From: Spirodela intermedia
Lineage: Eukaryota; Streptophyta; Magnoliopsida; Alismatales; Araceae
Length of the DNA stretch: 64,000 bases
Direction of reading: 5' to 3'
Assembly: GCA_902729315.2 (NCBI GenBank)
Contig: LR746268.1
Span: forward strand, 4,519,501 to 4,583,500
Shown here: piece after piece, positions 1-11,639 of the stretch
Layout of the letters: each line of letters opens with the position of its first letter
How positions within the stretch are numbered: position 1 is the first letter of the stretch
The notes under the pieces: model-generated
Seen by the model: the letters and a program-made list of their open reading frames with translations, nothing else
Database searches by the model: none
What the model was told of the DNA's origin: nothing
Made by a program: the position numbers and the translations under genes

Positions 1-537
1 TAATGATTAATTTTCGAGACAATGGCTTCACGGAATTTTTTCTCTCCTACCCCCTTTTATTATTATTATTTATCGACAAGGGATGCCGTACTGGTCGGCA
101 TTTGTACGAAAAAACCCCAGAAATGTCCGTCTAAAGCAATGGAGGCCAGACTTTTGGCATCCCCCTTATTGTTGAGAGTGATTTAACAATTCTTAAAAAA
201 TGGGCGTTTTTTGAGTTTTCTTTTAATATCCAGGACAATCATTGCTGGCACAGTGAAGACTGTGGGAGAGGTTAAAAAGTCAAACCGCGGGAATAGAAAA
301 TCGGTCCTGGGGAGTTTATTGTTAAGAAAAGTCGGTGGCGAGGGTTGTTTGTTTTTTTCTTTCTTCATCGGTTCGGAAATTTTATTTAAAATTTAGCTCG
401 CTCTTCAATCATTGTCACTAAATCCCCCCAATCGCGTCGTAGATGAAGGCCCAGCCCGGTTCACACGTGGAGATCACACGTGTGTTGGGGGGAGGAGCTG
501 GGCCGAGGTTTTTACTGGGCCGCCGTTCAAGGAGCAC

Positions 538-540
<3 letters not shown>

Positions 541-604
<64 letters not shown>
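541..604. repeat. (CT)n microsatellite
   Basis: An almost uninterrupted CT dinucleotide run with two single-base GT interruptions. It is one of the longest simple repeats in the window. Confidence 0.95.
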
Positions 605-608
<4 letters not shown>

Positions 609-1741
609 CCGGAACTTGACAGGTCCACCGTGAGGTCAACATCCTCGGAAGAGGCTCAGATCCCTCTGATCTCCATCCCTGTCAGTCCCACAGACTCAAT
701 TTACCCTGAACTTTCAGAGATCAAGCCGTTGACTTGAGACACTTTTGGTCAATTCTTACGGATTTAGTTGTCCGATCTCGTCGGAGTAGCAGGGTAGATG
801 CGGACGTAAAGAGCTCGATGGTCGGTGTAGAAGACAGAAAACTCTCTATTCTTAAGCGTGATTGACGTGGAAACGTCCCCATTTTATACGTGGGATTGAG
901 CTGCATGCAATATATCCATAAAATAATTTTTTTATATTATTCTGATGATCACCGAACTCGGCAGTTTCATCTGAAAAAAATTATTGTGTGACCCATGACA
1001 CGTAAGTCAATGGCGAGAGATATAGGAAAGGCGGCGCCGGTCATCTTCTTCTTCTTCTTCTTCTCCCGGGATCGAGAATGGAAGCGTTCGACGGGAAGCC
1101 AAAGGCCGACCCCCCCGGCGATTGCCGTCGGCGGTCGACTTGTCGTGCTGTCTCTGCGCGCCTGCTTCCCTCCGCGGGATGTTTGAAAAGATAATGGGAA
1201 GGGCATTCTCAGCGGAAGAGAGAGGAGAGAGAAGAGAGGGGAGACCTGGACAAACGGCAAGGGCATGTGCCCTGCGACTGGTGGCATCTGCCCTGCAACA
1301 TGCACCTAACGCTAATAATGGAGCCAACGAAGGGAAGAGGTAAGGAAGAGATCTCTTCCAAACCCGGAGTTCTCTCTGGCCGAGAGTGATTATAATTGGC
1401 AAGCGCTTCTCCGGCCGGACAAGTTGATGTGCACCACCTGCAGCAAGCAAATATTCCCATGCAGCTCTCTCTCTCTCTCTCTCGCGCTCGTCTGAGGGTG
1501 TTGCGGAGAGGAACCCAATTGAAAAGATGGCAGCTGGGGCTCGGCGGGGCGGCTGCATGGAGGAGGTCTCCCCACCGGTCTATCCAGAACAATAAATATG
1601 GTGGGGGGTCGGGCAAGTTAGATGCCTGACATCGATACCTAACGCTTAATAGAGAATTGAGATTTGAGAATTGAGAAGAGGGAGTTGATGACATTGGGCA
1701 CGTGATAGCCTTCACGATGTATCACCTTTCTAAATCATATG

Positions 1742-1742
<1 letters not shown>

Positions 1743-1786
<44 letters not shown>

Positions 1787-1817
1787 ATCTCTATCTGTCT
1801 ACCTATCTATCTATGTA
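1743..1817. repeat. (CT)n grading into (ATCT)n microsatellite
   Basis: A CT run of about 40 bases passes directly into imperfect ATCT tetranucleotide repeats, a compound microsatellite. Confidence 0.9.
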
Positions 1818-1974
1818 GCCATCTATTCATTTATCTACTTCTCTCTCGCTATAATAATAGATATACATCTGCTATCCCAGAGAGGAGGAAGAGAGCGTAA
1901 AAGAGAGAGCGACAATGCCCAAGACGACAACAGGAACATCACTAGCGGCAGGAACAGACGGAGGAAGAGAGTAA

Positions 1975-1979
<5 letters not shown>

Positions 1980-2010
<31 letters not shown>
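1980..2010. repeat. (CT)n microsatellite
   Basis: An uninterrupted CT dinucleotide run of about 30 bases. Confidence 0.9.
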
Positions 2011-2016
<6 letters not shown>

Positions 2017-2739
2017 AGCTCGACTTGAACAATATGGTTGTGCAAAAGACAATCCAGCTTCGAACTAAGAATGGGCAGGCAGAGAAGCAACAGGACAGAT
2101 TTATTTTCCAACACGGCAAGCTTCTAACTATGGGTTACAGTGGTGTGATGGCGAACGTGGTGTACAGGTCGGTGCGGCCTGTGACCCGGCAAAACGCCGG
2201 AGAGGGAGAGAGAAAGAGGGTTTCGGTGGAGGAAGAAGCACTTGAGAGGTTAAACAAGCGACTCCCTAGTCCGGTCAATATCACATCCGCTGTTTATGCA
2301 TATATGAAATATAAATATGTAGAGAGAGAAAGAGAAGGCGGGGACTAACACGGCAGGCGAAGCATCTGAACGACACGAACAAGGGTCTGACCTACTTCTC
2401 TCTCCTCTTTATTAAAAACGAAATATCCATCTCCCTCTATCTACACCATCATTATCAGAATCATTGATGAGTGCACGCGTAAATCCTCATTAATCGTGGA
2501 TCCTTGATTAGCGGTCGGATCTTTATATAGTCGAAGAAGTAATCTAAGAGCGAGAGAGAGAGAGACGGTAGCGAGGCTGCAGAAAATTGCCTGGATTTTT
2601 CTAACACTGCAACAGAAGTGCTGGGGACTCTTCTTTTGCGCCCCCCTTCCCCCCTCTCCCCGGGCGCTTGTCCCTTTCTTTCTCTAGGCACTCCACGCCG
2701 ATGGTCCATTTTTCATTTACAACCCTCTCTCTCCCCATC

Positions 2740-2764
2740 CATATATATATATATATGAGTGAGT

Positions 2765-2808
<44 letters not shown>
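2740..2808. repeat. (AT)n followed by (GA)n compound microsatellite
   Basis: A short AT run (about 2740-2758) is followed by a GA run of about 40 bases (about 2769-2808). Confidence 0.9.
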
Positions 2809-2812
<4 letters not shown>

Positions 2813-4099
2813 GTAACAAGTCCTTCAACAGCATAAGCAGACACCCCTTGTTCTATTCTTTTACCTCGATCGATTTTGTGAAAAGGAGTTGACGTTAAGT
2901 AATCCCTAATCAGATCGCTGTATCTGAATCGCAACATTCCGATCAAAATCAGGTAGTTCGATTTATGGGGATATTTTAGAACCTGGGTTCTCGTAAAGCT
3001 TCTTCTTTCTTCTTTTTTTTTCTTTTTTTTTGTAAATGAAGTTAATCGTGTGTATATACAGTCAAGGAATTTTCTGATGCATTATTCTATTTTCTCAATT
3101 GGATTATGGAGCTCTAATTTGTCGGGCGCCGTACCTGATGAGACCAATTAAATACCAGACATTAAGCTACAAGCCATAAAGCCAGAAATCAAGACGAATA
3201 AGTATACACGTATACAGTTGATTCAAGCCCAGTTCGAAGGACGGATTATCCTAGAAATGATCGCCGTGGGTAATAGAAAAAAGATGGCATTTCTTTACTT
3301 GGACAATTCCACGGCCACCGAAATCCGTCGGCGCCGTTGAGAGCCCGCATTCTTGTCCGAAGCCGGTTGACCCGGCAAGAGGCCGAAGAGTTCAAGTTCC
3401 GATGTACAGACCGCCGACTCCCTCCCTCCGCCGGCATCCCCTTCCCACCCGGTGGGCAGATGGGCCAGCGGCTCCTGGTTTCAGACCTCTCTCTCTCTCT
3501 GGGGGGGGGACGGCGGGTTTTATTTCACGCCCGACGCAAGACCGTAAGATGGGAATATTCTGTTCAGAGGATTGGGGGGGATTGATTAATTAATGGCATC
3601 GTAGGGGCATAGATTAAGGAGGGAATGGAGGATTATATAAGAGCGTAGGTTCGTTCATACGTGAGGACATCACTCTGCATGGAGCGGGGAGGGGGGGGTG
3701 GGTGGGTGGTGGGTGCTGTCGGTGGGCTGTTCCCATCCGAGGCTTGACGAGGACGTGGCAACCACCGCCGGATCTCCCCCGTCGGGCCTCGCATGGATCG
3801 TGATCGGAGAAGTTTATTAAATTAAATCCACTATGGTTTTCTTCATTCCACTCTATCTTTTCCCTCTTGATAATTCGAGCGTCTTCGTGACCGTCGAGAT
3901 CCGAACCACCCGCCCCCCTTCTGTCTCTCTCTCTCTCTCTCTTTCTGTGAGAGAGTCCCACCTTTATCATTGGCTATAATAGTATTCACAGATTTGCTCG
4001 GGAATCAAATCGCTCCGGGCATCGTCAGAACGTCGTTACATTATAAATTCATGGAGCTTTCATATTCTTGCACCCGGACTCGTACCGGTTCATTAATGC

Positions 4100-4100
<1 letters not shown>

Positions 4101-4137
<37 letters not shown>
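4101..4137. repeat. (GA)n microsatellite
   Basis: An uninterrupted GA run of about 36 bases. Shorter CT or GA tracts follow near 4380-4402, 4540-4558, 4757-4772 and 5685-5702. Confidence 0.9.
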
Positions 4138-4139
<2 letters not shown>

Positions 4140-6051
4140 TTCCTTGTCTGATGGGGTAACCCCAACCGGCGTCCATTCAGAGCGGGGACAGAGAAGAGGG
4201 GGGCACGCCCCCTGTACACCTTCGCCCAACTCTCTCTCTTCCCGCAGGTATTCAGGCCAAGGGCAAAGACGAGGGAGGCACGCTCCGGTACACCTTCGCC
4301 TATTCCCTCCCCCGCCTCCCGGTGTTAAGGAAAGGGACAAGGAATAGGGAGCCACGCACCCGATCCCCTACCCCCCGCCCCCTCTCTCTCTCTCTCTCTC
4401 TCCCCACCACACAACCCACGCAGTTCATGTCCATAATGCTAACGCAAGAACAACGTACATATGAGAGTGTATGAGAAGAAACACACATTGCGCAAGTCTC
4501 CACATTTACGTGAAGGATCGTTTCGAGTTGTACGGCTCTAGCGAGAGAGAGAGAGAGGGGGGGGGGGAGGGTGTTTCTAGTCCAACCGTGTTTGATGGGA
4601 TGCGCCTCGAATTCGGGTGGTGGTCTGTTGCCTCCAAATTCGTAGTCTAGTCATCCCATATAAGTCTCGTCAACCAGGGACCCACGGGGGAGGAGAAAAC
4701 CCTTCTTCCCGCCGCTGGAGAACAGCCCAACTCAGCCCTCGCTCTGCACTTATCAGAGAGAGAGAGAGAGAGTATCTGGCCACTACCCATCTCCTCTTTC
4801 TAAGCATGACCAGACTCTCGACTTGCTAAATATTCGTCTTATATGAGTTTCAGACTCAGAATCTACACCAAATTCTTCACATCATCGACCATCTTTGTAG
4901 GTATTAAACCAGTCCTCTCTCTCTCTCTCTAAGGTCAGGGAGAGCAGGTTTTGGGGGTGTTTTTCCAGGCCAGGCTGGTTACAGCCGGACTTCAGTCGTA
5001 GAAATGAGAACACAACAGTGGCCATCATAGATTATTCGTACTTGTATTTATGTGGGTGAAAACCTCAGCTTTGGACGATGGGCATGAAGATCGGGAGCAA
5101 CGGGGGGGATGTCTTCTTCTTCTACTGTTCATCAACGTAGACAGCAGCCGGCCGAGCGAGAAAAATCCCCCCCACTTTAACGGACGCTGCCGGCCCATTG
5201 ACTTCCCCGCCGTCCGGACCTCCGGAAAGCTTCCGCCCTCTCACTTTCGCCAACACGACACGCCATGGCAGCCACGCCGCCGGACCCCCCGCAGCCGCGC
5301 CCCCCCGGTAACAAGTACACAGAGAGGTGAAGATGCTCAGCGTGAGAGGAGAGAGAGAGTTTGAGGGTCGACAGCATCCGGAAAGGGAGGTCGACTACCA
5401 CGAGGATTGTTCCGTCATTCGAGGAAGTCGCACGTGGATGGAGCTGCATCCGTGGGAGGGCTTAATAAAGGGCCTGAACTTGTGAAGGCCTACCAGGATA
5501 GAGCCCAAAATGAAAGCCATTAGTAGAGGTATTAGCGGGCCGAGCCCGCCGAAGCCCCATTTTTTTCAGACCGCCAACTTTTAAGGGCCTCCATGGCAGC
5601 AGCTCTGCCCCCAAGAAAGCCCAATAATCGGTGGACCAGCCGTGCCAAAGCACGGCCCATTTATCAGTCTAGGTTCCTGAACACAGAGAGAGAGAGAGAG
5701 AGACGAACGAGAAAGACGAGAGTTTTACGAGGAACAGGCATGCCCACATCCACGCTCCAGTGTCTTCATCATCTTGAAGGACTTGTGCTTACCAGAAGAG
5801 AAGAGGCGCCATCCGAATGTATAAAGATTCTAGAGCAACAATGGCTGACCGGGCTCATGATTAGCGTTTCGAGGATGGATGAGGGAATCTCCTGGTCATT
5901 CCAGGCCGAGGGACCTCTGATATCATCTGGGGTTTTCTCCCGATCTCTCCCTAGTCACTGTTATTCACAGGGGAATGGCCATTACGGAGGATTCGCAGCA
6001 ACAAGTACAAACTGGTTTTTCCGCCCCATTCATGGCGCTTCTTCATCGTCC

Positions 6052-7596
6052 TCAGAGGGCCCGGAGTGACACCTCCAGGTGCTCTATTCTCCTCGCCAGG
6101 TCGAGCTTCCCGCAGTGCTTCAGCCCGTCGACGACGAGGTCGAAGTTCTGAGCCCTTGGCATCATCCCCATCTCCGCCATCTCCACCAGGTAGTTCGCCG
6201 CTTCTACGAATCTCCCCCCTCTGACGCACATCTTCACCAGCATGGTGTAGACGGGCCTGTTGGGAGGGTGACCTCTGGTTTTCATGTCGCTGAAGAAGCT
6301 GAAGGCGTCGGCGAACCTCCCCGCCCTGCAGAGCGCCTTGAGCAGCGGCGCATAGAGGCTGGGGAACGGCCGGTGGCCGTCTTCCATGGCGGCGTGGATC
6401 AGCCGGAACGCGTCCTCGATCTTCCCCTCTCTCGCCACCGCCGGCAGCATGACCTTGTAGGTGGAGATATCCGGGCAGAGCCCCAACCGGCTCACCTCCT
6501 CGAGCAGGCCGGAGCAGAACTCCACCTCGCCGGACTTGCAGAGGGCCTCCAGCAAAGAATTGAAGGTGTCGACATCCGGCAAGAACCCTTCCTTGGTCAT
6601 CCTCTTCACCAGGCCCTTGGCGGATTCCAGGTAACCCGCGTTGATCAGCCCGTCGATGAGGAGGTCCCTGCCCCGCACAGGGGGGTTGAACCCCTTACGG
6701 CTCATCTCCTCCAGGAACTCCTGCGCCTCCCGGAGCTTCCCGGCGGCGCACCAGCCGTTCACCAGCACAGAGAAGGTCTCCCTGTTGGGGGCGACACCCT
6801 TGCGGACCATGCGGCGAACCAGAGCGTACGCGCCATGGAAGTTCTTTACCTCGCAGAGGGCGAAGAGCAGGGCATTGTAAACGGCGGCGTCTTGGGGGCA
6901 GCCCATGCGGGGGAGGCGGTTGAAGACCTCGACGGCGCGGTCGGCGAGGCCGGCGGCGCCGTAGGAGGAGATGACAGAGGCGAAGACGGATGGGGAGAGG
7001 GGGAGGGAGAGGGACTTCATCTGCTCCGCCACCTTCCACATGGTCTCCCAGTGGCGACCGGAGCGGGCGAGGGTCTCAATTAGGGTTTCGAACTCGAGGG
7101 TGGTGGGGACGTAGGAGCGGGAGGTCGCCACCGATCGGGCCCAGTTGAAGAAGCGGAAGGACTCGACTGGGGAGGAGGAGCAGGCGCGGAGGACGCGGTA
7201 GACGAGGTCGGAGGTGACGGCGATCCCTAATCGGTTGAGCGTCCGCTCCAGGTAGAAGTCTCGCCGGACGATGTTGGCGACGTGGTGGACGGCGGCGAAG
7301 TAGTCGTCGCGGCGGCCCCCTCCGCCGCCTGTCTCTGGCGGGGGCCGACGCGACGCCGTGGCTGTGGTGGCTATGGTGGTCGCGGTAGAACAGTCGAAGT
7401 CGCTGCTGTCGCCGTCATCGTCTTCCTCCGGCCTGGGCATCCCGTGGGAGCGGGCCCTGGAGAGTAGAGTAGGAAAGAGGGAGCTCTGGATGGCGGAGGC
7501 GCAGAGCTGGTGGTGGCGGAGGATACCGGCAGAGGAGCGGAGAAGGAGCATGGCGCAGGCGGGTGCGTAATGGAGGCCCGCCAACTGTTCGACCAA
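6052..7596 (-). CDS. P-type pentatricopeptide repeat protein, likely organellar
   Basis: A single-exon gene of 514 codons. From about residue 165 to the end it is built of tandem ~35-residue helical pairs of the P class (for example V-Y-N-A-L-L-F-A-L-C and V-Y-T-M-L-V-K-M-C), with no E, E+ or DYW tail. P-type PPR proteins bind organellar RNA and affect its stability, processing or translation; the target here is unknown. The sequence, including the C-terminal R-I-E-H-L-E-V stretch, closely resembles what I remember of Arabidopsis At5g18390, annotated as mitochondrial. That homologue starts near Met16 (M-L-L-L-R, codon at 7551), so translation may begin at 7551 rather than 7596. The N-terminus is Arg/Ser/Leu-rich, as in a targeting peptide, followed by a Thr/Ala/Gly low-complexity spacer. 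Coding GC is very high. A CT tract at 7657-7680 lies just upstream and reads as GA in the gene's sense. Confidence 0.93.
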   Translation of the reverse strand: MVEQLAGLHYAPACAMLLLRSSAGILRHHQLCASAIQSSLFPTLLSRARSHGMPRPEEDDDGDSSDFDCSTATTIATTATASRRPPPETGGGGGRRDDYFAAVHHVANIVRRDFYLERTLNRLGIAVTSDLVYRVLRACSSSPVESFRFFNWARSVATSRSYVPTTLEFETLIETLARSGRHWETMWKVAEQMKSLSLPLSPSVFASVISSYGAAGLADRAVEVFNRLPRMGCPQDAAVYNALLFALCEVKNFHGAYALVRRMVRKGVAPNRETFSVLVNGWCAAGKLREAQEFLEEMSRKGFNPPVRGRDLLIDGLINAGYLESAKGLVKRMTKEGFLPDVDTFNSLLEALCKSGEVEFCSGLLEEVSRLGLCPDISTYKVMLPAVAREGKIEDAFRLIHAAMEDGHRPFPSLYAPLLKALCRAGRFADAFSFFSDMKTRGHPPNRPVYTMLVKMCVRGGRFVEAANYLVEMAEMGMMPRAQNFDLVVDGLKHCGKLDLARRIEHLEVSLRAL

Positions 7597-7656
7597 CGCC
7601 CCGACTGAAATCCAACAGATCCGGTAACTTTACGAGGCGAGCCAGACCCGACAGAA

Positions 7657-7680
7657 ACGCCCCTCTCTCTCTCTCTCTCC
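7657..7680 (-). repeat. GA-rich tract upstream of the PPR gene
   Basis: An uninterrupted CT run on the plus strand, so GA in the sense of the PPR gene, about 60-85 bases before its first ATG. It may lie in the 5' leader or core promoter. GA tracts at plant promoters can bind BBR/BPC factors; that role here is inference. Confidence 0.6.
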
Positions 7681-8229
7681 TCATGAACATTAAGAATATG
7701 GATACATATTAGGAATGGTAATGACAGTTTAAATTTAAAATTGATAAATAATTTTTTTTGTTACCGTTCTATTACCAACATGTTCAACTTAAGAATAATT
7801 AAATTCATAGGATGTTTAACTGTATTATTTATTTCCATAATCAATATCAAATTAAGTTAAAACTTGATACACTAACATTCATATGCATCTTTATTAGATA
7901 TTCAAATGCTAAAAATAGGTATCAATGTTATAACCCCCTAGCAAAGAAATTTTCGTCTGAAGTGATGTAACCTTTAGTGAAAAAAAGTCTTATTTTGATA
8001 AAAATCCCTAGTAAAAGGAAAAATTATACTACTAATAAAATTACTTGTAAAAGGAAAATATGAAGTTAGGTACTAACAATCTCACCATTGAAAAAATCTA
8101 CATCTTCCAAAAGTAATTCCATTGAATCTCTTCATGATACTAACAACAAACAGGTGAATCAATCATCAATTGTTCAATCTCCTACATCAAAGTAAGTTAG
8201 TAAAGAATTGTCTCTATCTCTTAGGAAAA

Positions 8230-9640
8230 GAAAGAGAAAATACATTAGGAATCTAAGATATACTCTCTCTTTTTTTTTTTATTTAGGCGTCCATCTCAAT
8301 ATTATATTAGTTATATCCCAATGAGAAGATGAAGACGTTAAAGAATAATTAGAGGTGAACATTAGTCAAGAAGATAGATGCAAATAGATATATATATATA
8401 TAATATTAAGTATAAGATTGATGAGACAATAGAATGACATAAGACTTGATTAATAGCTAAAGGTTACACTCAAGCCTATGAAATATATTACATAAAAATA
8501 TTTTCTTCTATGGTAAAAAAATAAGATATCTAATTATGAATAGGATACATAAGAATTTGATGTAAAAGTACAGTTCTATATGGAGAGCTAGATGAAAAAG
8601 AAATATATCAACGTTCTCTACATATATGTGATTGGTCCAAATAGTGTGCAAGTTGAAAAATATTAAATCAAATTCAACAATAAAAAATAGACTAGTTTGA
8701 AAGGTTCACCAAGGTGATGCATGAAATAGGATATAGACATAATAATGGGGATGATACTTTATTTCTAAAATATTCAGCTAGAAGGAAACTATGACCTTTT
8801 CACATATGTAGAATGGCATAATGGTGACAAATAATAATGAGAATGAGAAGGAACATCAAAATATTTTTTGATAGAGTTTTACTTTAAGATATTGGGAAAA
8901 TCCATATATTTTCTTAACATTAAAATATCACACTTAAAATAAGACATATTTAGATATCAATAAAAGTATGTCATTAACTTCTTAAAGGATACAAAAAAGT
9001 TGGGTTAGAAACTCATAAGTACTCTTATAAATTTGAATCATAAAATTAAAAATATTACACAAAAATGTTTAAAAAGATACACTTGGTAGAGTAATTTTAT
9101 TAAATAAATAAATATATATATTGATATTGAGTTTTATTATTTTGTTGGTTATGCAAGTGCGATTGTCAATTAAAAACTAGTAGTGACCTAGATCAAATAT
9201 TGAATTTGAATTTCAAAGAATAATACAAAAAGAAATATATGAAGCATTGTGGGTGATAATCATTTTAGAAAACCTTATAATTAAATCGTAAGATCTCATC
9301 ATACTAATTTGTGACAACAAATCATCTATAAGTATTGTACACTATCTCGTACAACCTTATTAGATCATAACTATTAAGATTGATTCACACTTTATTGAAG
9401 ATAAATTAGATAGTTTCATCATTTACACGTATATTATAACTCATGAATACCTTAAAAACATATGAAGGATTAAATGAGCCAATGTTTGACATAGTTATAT
9501 GAAAGTTGAAATTAGATGACATCTATTCAGTAGTGTTAAGGTGCATGTTAGAATATAAGATATTATAGACATACCAGTTATTTTGTGTAATTTTAGTTGT
9601 AATTATATCCTTTTTTAATTATATTTTTATCTGTTTTTTG
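8230..9640 (+). mobile_element. Decayed Ty1/copia retrotransposon remnant
   Basis: AT-rich DNA with many stops, but short copia signatures appear in the right order on the plus strand. Around 8452 it reads L-I-A-K-G-Y-T-Q, the reverse transcriptase block. Around 8560 there is D-V-K followed by L-Y-G-E-L. Near 9310 there is a C-D-N-K-S-S-I-S-I RNase H block, and near 9375 a degraded H-F-I-E-D-K block. It is heavily mutated and cannot be active. LTR boundaries are not visible; the AT-rich tail to about 9640 may be a 3' LTR remnant. The stretch 7690-8230 upstream is AT-rich with nothing recognisable. Confidence 0.7.
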
Positions 9641-9927
9641 TTCTCGTTGTATTGGAACCATTTAGACTTAAGTGAACCCCAATTAACTGAATGCGAATAG
9701 CTAATTCTCCACCGGTGGCACCTACTCCGGCGACCAGCAACTTAGGGCAGCTCAAGCAGTTCAGACAAGATGAGGACTCGTGGGAACGAAATGTGGCATT
9801 TCCTTTTCACACGAAGCAAACCAAGGACACGTCTAAAATGGTTCAGATCAACGAGGGCGAGGCCATGGATGCCCGTCCTCCGCGAGATCCCCCGAAGAAT
9901 TCCCAAACTCCGACGCCCATTCTCCTC

Positions 9928-10012
9928 GGAGAGAGAGAGAGAGAGAGAGAGAGGGTGCGCTCTGTATCTTTTCCCCCCTCTCTCTCTCTCTCTCTTTCTC
10001 TGTCTCTCTACA
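9928..10012. repeat. GA then CT microsatellites downstream of Lhca1
   Basis: A GA run (about 9930-9953) and a CT run (about 9976-10011) lie in inverted arrangement about 22 bp apart. As RNA they could pair into a hairpin beyond the 3' end of the Lhca1 gene. The reading frames across them are Arg-Glu and Ser-Leu runs and are not considered genes. Confidence 0.85.
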
Positions 10013-10153
10013 TGTAGACGGGGGTAGCATACAAGATGTTAGGGACGGGACGGAGGGGGAGGAGGGATCCCTGGCCCTCCCCTTTCTCTCTCTAGGAGGA
10101 GACGGAGGAAGAAGAAGGGACCTTGGCTTGGCTTGGCGGGGGAGGCGGCGGGC

Positions 10154-11156
10154 TCACTGGAGGATGTCCCTGGGGATGATGATGTCGCCGATGTTGTTGT
10201 GCCATGGGTCGGCGAGGTGGGTCGCCAGGTTCTCCAGGGGGCCTGTGCCGGGGTACGCCGACTGCTGCACGCAGAACCCGACGAATGCTAGAAGAGCCAG
10301 GCGACCTGCGCTTGGTTGAGGCAATTTTCGGTGAGCGCCTTGTGGGATTGAAGGGGATCCGCTGGAAGGGGACTGGGGGGAGGAACTCACCGTTCTTGAT
10401 CTCCTTGACCTTGTATTCCTGGAACTTGGCGGGGTCCTTGGAGTAGCCGAGGGGGTCGAAGGCGCCGCCGGGGTACTTCTTCTTCTCGGGGTCCTTCTCC
10501 ATGCTGCGCTGGTGCTCGACAAAGGCGATGGAGAGGAACTCGATGACGAGGATGGTGGGAAGGGTGCCCCACGGTACCGGGTTGCCCAGGTAGGTCGCCT
10601 GCCCGCCGGGCACCGCCGCCCACTCCTGCGCCTTCACCCAGTTCCCCAGCCCCAGCGCCTCCGGCACCAGTATCCCCGGCTGCATGCACACAGCGAAGAA
10701 GAAGAAGACCAGATTAAGCAGGCGATGATGATGATGATAGTGGTGGTGGTTGTGGTGGCGGAGGAGCTACTGACCACGGCGAGCATGGCCCATCTGCAGT
10801 GGATAAGCTCCGACTCCTTGAACCGCTCGAGGTTCTCCGGCACCTCCCCGAGCCCCAAAGGGTCAAATCCAAAGTCCCTGCAAATAATCGCCCCCAAGTT
10901 CAGAGTTTCAGGAACCGATGGGAGATCGATACAAGGAGGAAGGAAGGAAGGAAGGAGACGATCGGCGTTACCCGGGGGCGGAGCCGTCGAGGTAGGGGGG
11001 ACGCGGCTGGCCCGGCATCCACTCTGCGGACATGGAGAAGCGGGACGCGCCGCTGACGGTGGGGAGCTGGAGGCCGCCGGCGAACTTTGACCTGGAGGAG
11101 CCCAGCCGGCCGGGAGTCGCCACCGCGCAGCAGAATCTGAGCGCACTCGACGCCAT
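10154..11156 (-). CDS. LHCA1: Photosystem I chlorophyll a/b-binding protein Lhca1
   Basis: The nuclear gene for the Lhca1 antenna protein of photosystem I, which binds chlorophyll a/b and carotenoids in the thylakoid membrane and passes energy to the core. Four exons on the minus strand: 11156-10972, 10877-10775, 10679-10391 and 10305-10154. All junctions have GT/AG ends and the joined frame gives 242 residues, close to the Arabidopsis length of about 241. A transit peptide covers roughly residues 1-43. The first membrane helix carries the chlorophyll-ligand block [11 protein letters not shown]. The third helix begins [12 protein letters not shown], split by intron 3 after the first base of the Gly codon. 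The C-terminus has the Lhca1-type [20 protein letters not shown] perfect G-box lies about 250 bp upstream, which fits light regulation. Nothing looks broken. Confidence 0.97.
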
Positions 11157-11401
11157 CGCTGCTCTCTCCTCCGCCGGCCTGCCTGTGAGCGTTAGAGAGA
11201 GAAAGAGAGAACTAGAGAGAGGTTTTTTTCAGGCGAGGGCGATATGTCGCCTCCCCGGAGGAGGAGATCGGATTAAGAAGAAGAGTGACAGCCGGGGTGG
11301 AGAATCCGGGCGGCGGCTGCTATTGGATGCATCTGTTCCTGGTTATCTCCTCATTGGTCCACGTAGGCAGGTGAGCAATCTATTGCCCGACTCCGGTACG
11401 T

Positions 11402-11409
11402 CCACGTGG
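11402..11409 (-). promoter_or_regulatory. G-box upstream of Lhca1
   Basis: The palindromic motif CCACGTGG, with a second ACGT core (CCACGT) near 11359 and CCAAT-type boxes near 11321 and 11353. All are upstream of the Lhca1 ATG at 11156. G-boxes bind bZIP and bHLH (PIF) factors and are typical of light-responsive photosynthesis genes; the function here is inferred from position. I see no clear TATA box. Confidence 0.55.
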
Positions 11410-11639
11410 CAACCTAATCTATCTCCTGCTGCAATCTCAGCCGCGGAGGCCGGGGTGTGGGTCCCAGGAGCGCCACAATATCTCGTCTCGATCAGAGACC
11501 CAATGGGCCGTCTGATCTCGCCAGCCAAACTGGTCCTCCAGAAAGCGATTCCAACGAAGCTGGTTAGCTTTCCCATTTTATTTAATTACTCCGATTACTC
11601 CAAGGTTTCGTCTTTTTCTTTTTCAGTCTACATAGGCCT

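Larger units (their letters stand above)
1..6050. other. Intergenic region rich in CT/GA microsatellites
   Basis: No gene is supported here. Open frames in this stretch overlap one another, are built largely from CT/GA tracts (Ser-Leu or Arg-Glu runs when translated) and match no family I recognise. The clearest simple repeats are listed separately. The reading frame at 2025-2348 (107 codons, +) is the least repeat-driven, but I see no domain in it and cannot call it a gene. Confidence 0.6.

Noticed and set aside
1007-1715. Overlapping minus-strand frames of 183 and 168 codons
   Set aside because: Both include CT-repeat-derived Arg-Glu runs, overlap each other in different frames and show no domain.
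2025-2348. A 107-codon plus-strand frame
   Set aside because: It begins and ends in GA/CT repeats and I recognise no family. It could be real, but nothing supports it beyond being open.
6079-7083. A 334-codon open frame on the plus strand opposite the PPR gene
   Set aside because: It is an antisense shadow caused by the high third-position GC of the PPR gene; it has no family features.
9691-10017. A 108-codon plus-strand frame downstream of Lhca1
   Set aside because: A third of it is translated microsatellite, and there is no recognisable domain.
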